The position numbers and the translations under genes are program-made. This document shows positions 5,684 to 6,297 of a stretch of 6,297 nt of DNA, piece by piece. The stretch is from CTSoil-075 sp964292325. GTDB taxonomy: Bacteria > Bacillota > Negativicutes > DSM-13327. The notes below the pieces were generated by a model. It did not search any database, was not told the origin of the DNA, and worked only from the letters and a program-made list of their open reading frames with translations. The stretch spans positions 1 to 6,297 of the forward strand of contig CAXYVG010000157.1 of the NCBI GenBank assembly GCA_964292325.1. The letters run 5' to 3'. Each line of letters starts with the position of its first letter. Within the stretch, counting starts at the first letter, position 1.

Positions 5684-5775
5684 ACGATCTATTAAAGGTG
5701 TAATATCACCAAACTAGTTATAGATTCCATCTATGTTTTGATCTATAGTTTTTCTTATTTATTAATTCTTTCTCG

Positions 5776-5819
5776 CTTACAATTATCCTCTATTCAGTTG
5801 ACGATAATTGTAGGTTTTT
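5776..5819 (+). terminator. Orphan terminator-like hairpin
   Basis: CTTACAATTATC (5776-5787) pairs with GATAATTGTAGG (5803-5814), 12 bp including one wobble, around a 15-base loop. TTTTT (5815-5819) follows on plus. No plus-strand gene ends here. The stem is AT-rich and so weak. The rest of 5684-5775 and 5820-5938 shows only AT-rich sequence and minor partial symmetries, with no convincing ORF. Confidence 0.3.
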
Positions 5820-5938
5820 GACGATTTTTATTCACATTCGGAAGACTTTAAGAACGTTGCTTTTTTACATTTAGCTAAGGAAGAGAGATTTTTTAGCAAA
5901 AGGGGAACTTAGACAATTAAATTTCCCGTTCTTCAGAA

Positions 5939-5996
5939 AATGCCGGGACAGGTGTAGTGTGTTGAAGCACTACATCTGTCCCGGCGTTGTATTTTT
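5939..5996. terminator. Very strong bidirectional intrinsic terminator
   Basis: GCCGGGACAGGTGTAGTG (5942-5959) pairs with CACTACATCTGTCCCGGC (5968-5985) with one G-T wobble, around an 8-base loop. Outer pairs extend the stem to 5939-5988. On the minus strand ATTTTC follows; this ends the amidohydrolase gene, whose stop codon lies 6 bases beyond the right arm. On plus, GTATTTTT follows. Confidence 0.85.
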
Positions 5997-6297
5997 AAAT
6001 ATTTAAAATTCTAGCTATATTCCCACCTAATACCTGCTTTAAAATATGCTGGTCTGTTACTATCTGTTCTATGATTGTTCTTGCTGTTATTGGCAAACAA
6101 TAGGGAGCATCCGAACTAAAAAATGTCCGTTCAGGAAATTCTTTTATCGCAAAAGCAGGAGCAATCGTAGTAAAAGTTGCCGATAAATCCAAATACACAT
6201 TTGGTATATCCCGCATGGCCTTCAACGTGTTTAGCCAGTTCACCCCTCCAAGATGTCCGATTATAGTTGGAACGCTAGGATATCGCTTTGCTAAACT
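5995..6297 (-). CDS. Amidohydrolase (Amidohydro_2-type TIM barrel), C-terminal fragment cut by the window edge
   Basis: The frame is open from the right edge, giving 100 visible residues that begin SLAKRYPSVPTIIGHLGG. GTG 6243 lies inside the gene and is not a start. IIGHLGG (fragment residues 12-18) carries the metal/active-site His typical of amidohydrolase family 2. VYLDLSATF follows as the next barrel strand. SSDAPY supplies the conserved active-site Asp (fragment residue 63). The end, VLGGNIARIL, matches the usual C-terminus of these metal-dependent hydrolases and decarboxylases. The substrate cannot be read from this part. The protein is cytoplasmic. Its stop TAA is directly before the strong terminator at 5939-5996, so it is the last gene of its transcript. 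Confidence 0.85.
   Translation of the reverse strand, partial: SLAKRYPSVPTIIGHLGGVNWLNTLKAMRDIPNVYLDLSATFTTIAPAFAIKEFPERTFFSSDAPYCLPITARTIIEQIVTDQHILKQVLGGNIARILNI

Noticed and set aside
5296..5703. Plus-strand 135-codon ORF overlapping the chemoreceptor start
   Set aside because: Mostly antisense to the chemoreceptor's sensor and first membrane helix; no recognisable domain and no RBS signal.
5719..5754. TATAGAT/ATCTATA repeat followed by TTTTTC
   Set aside because: All A/T-rich, about 7 strong pairs with a 15-base loop and a competing internal ATCTAT; too weak to call a terminator.

Overview
The window is AT-rich, with strong GGAGG-type ribosome binding sites, TTG/GTG starts, and strict-anaerobe genes (class I hybrid cluster protein, low-GC-type Crp/Fnr regulator, two-cluster Fe-S protein). 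It looks like chromosomal DNA of an anaerobic Firmicute. A spore-former of the Negativicutes type is my guess from general resemblance; nothing here proves it. There are no rRNA or tRNA genes, mobile elements or CRISPR repeats.

Layout, left to right. (1) Positions 1-33 hold the first 11 codons of a minus-strand gene whose product begins MGMFCYQCQET, the N-terminus of a second hybrid cluster protein (Hcp). Upstream of it are a good RBS, an extended -10, and a perfect TGTGA-N6-TCACA Crp/Fnr box that falls at about -41.5. (2) Positions 34-521 separate it from a divergent complete hcp. This gap carries either a 56-66 codon minus-strand ORF or a plus-strand small RNA with its own promoter and terminator, or both. 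(3) hcp, 522-2171 (+), has all expected cluster ligands and ends at a bidirectional terminator. (4) A two-cluster Fe-S protein, 2319-3038 (-), is divergent from (5) a Crp/Fnr-family regulator, about 3143-3847 (+). The two share a compact intergenic region with overlapping, symmetric promoters. (6) A methyl-accepting chemotaxis protein, 3930-5612 (-), is convergent with the regulator. (7) Positions 5613-5994 are non-coding, with an AT-rich control region, an orphan terminator-like hairpin and a very strong terminator. (8) The C-terminal 100 residues of an amidohydrolase, 5995-6297 (-), run off the right edge.

How the genes fit together. hcp, the ferredoxin-like gene and a Crp/Fnr regulator form the known HcpR-type nitrosative-stress grouping. 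Hcp reduces hydroxylamine in vitro and NO in vivo in E. coli. The Fe-S protein is a plausible electron donor, since no Hcr-type flavoprotein is present. The regulator would control one or both hcp copies. The chemoreceptor and amidohydrolase are neighbours with no demonstrated link to this function.

The most interesting parts are the hcp-hcp divergent region (Crp/Fnr box, candidate small RNA, small ORF) and the shared promoter between the Fe-S protein and the regulator.
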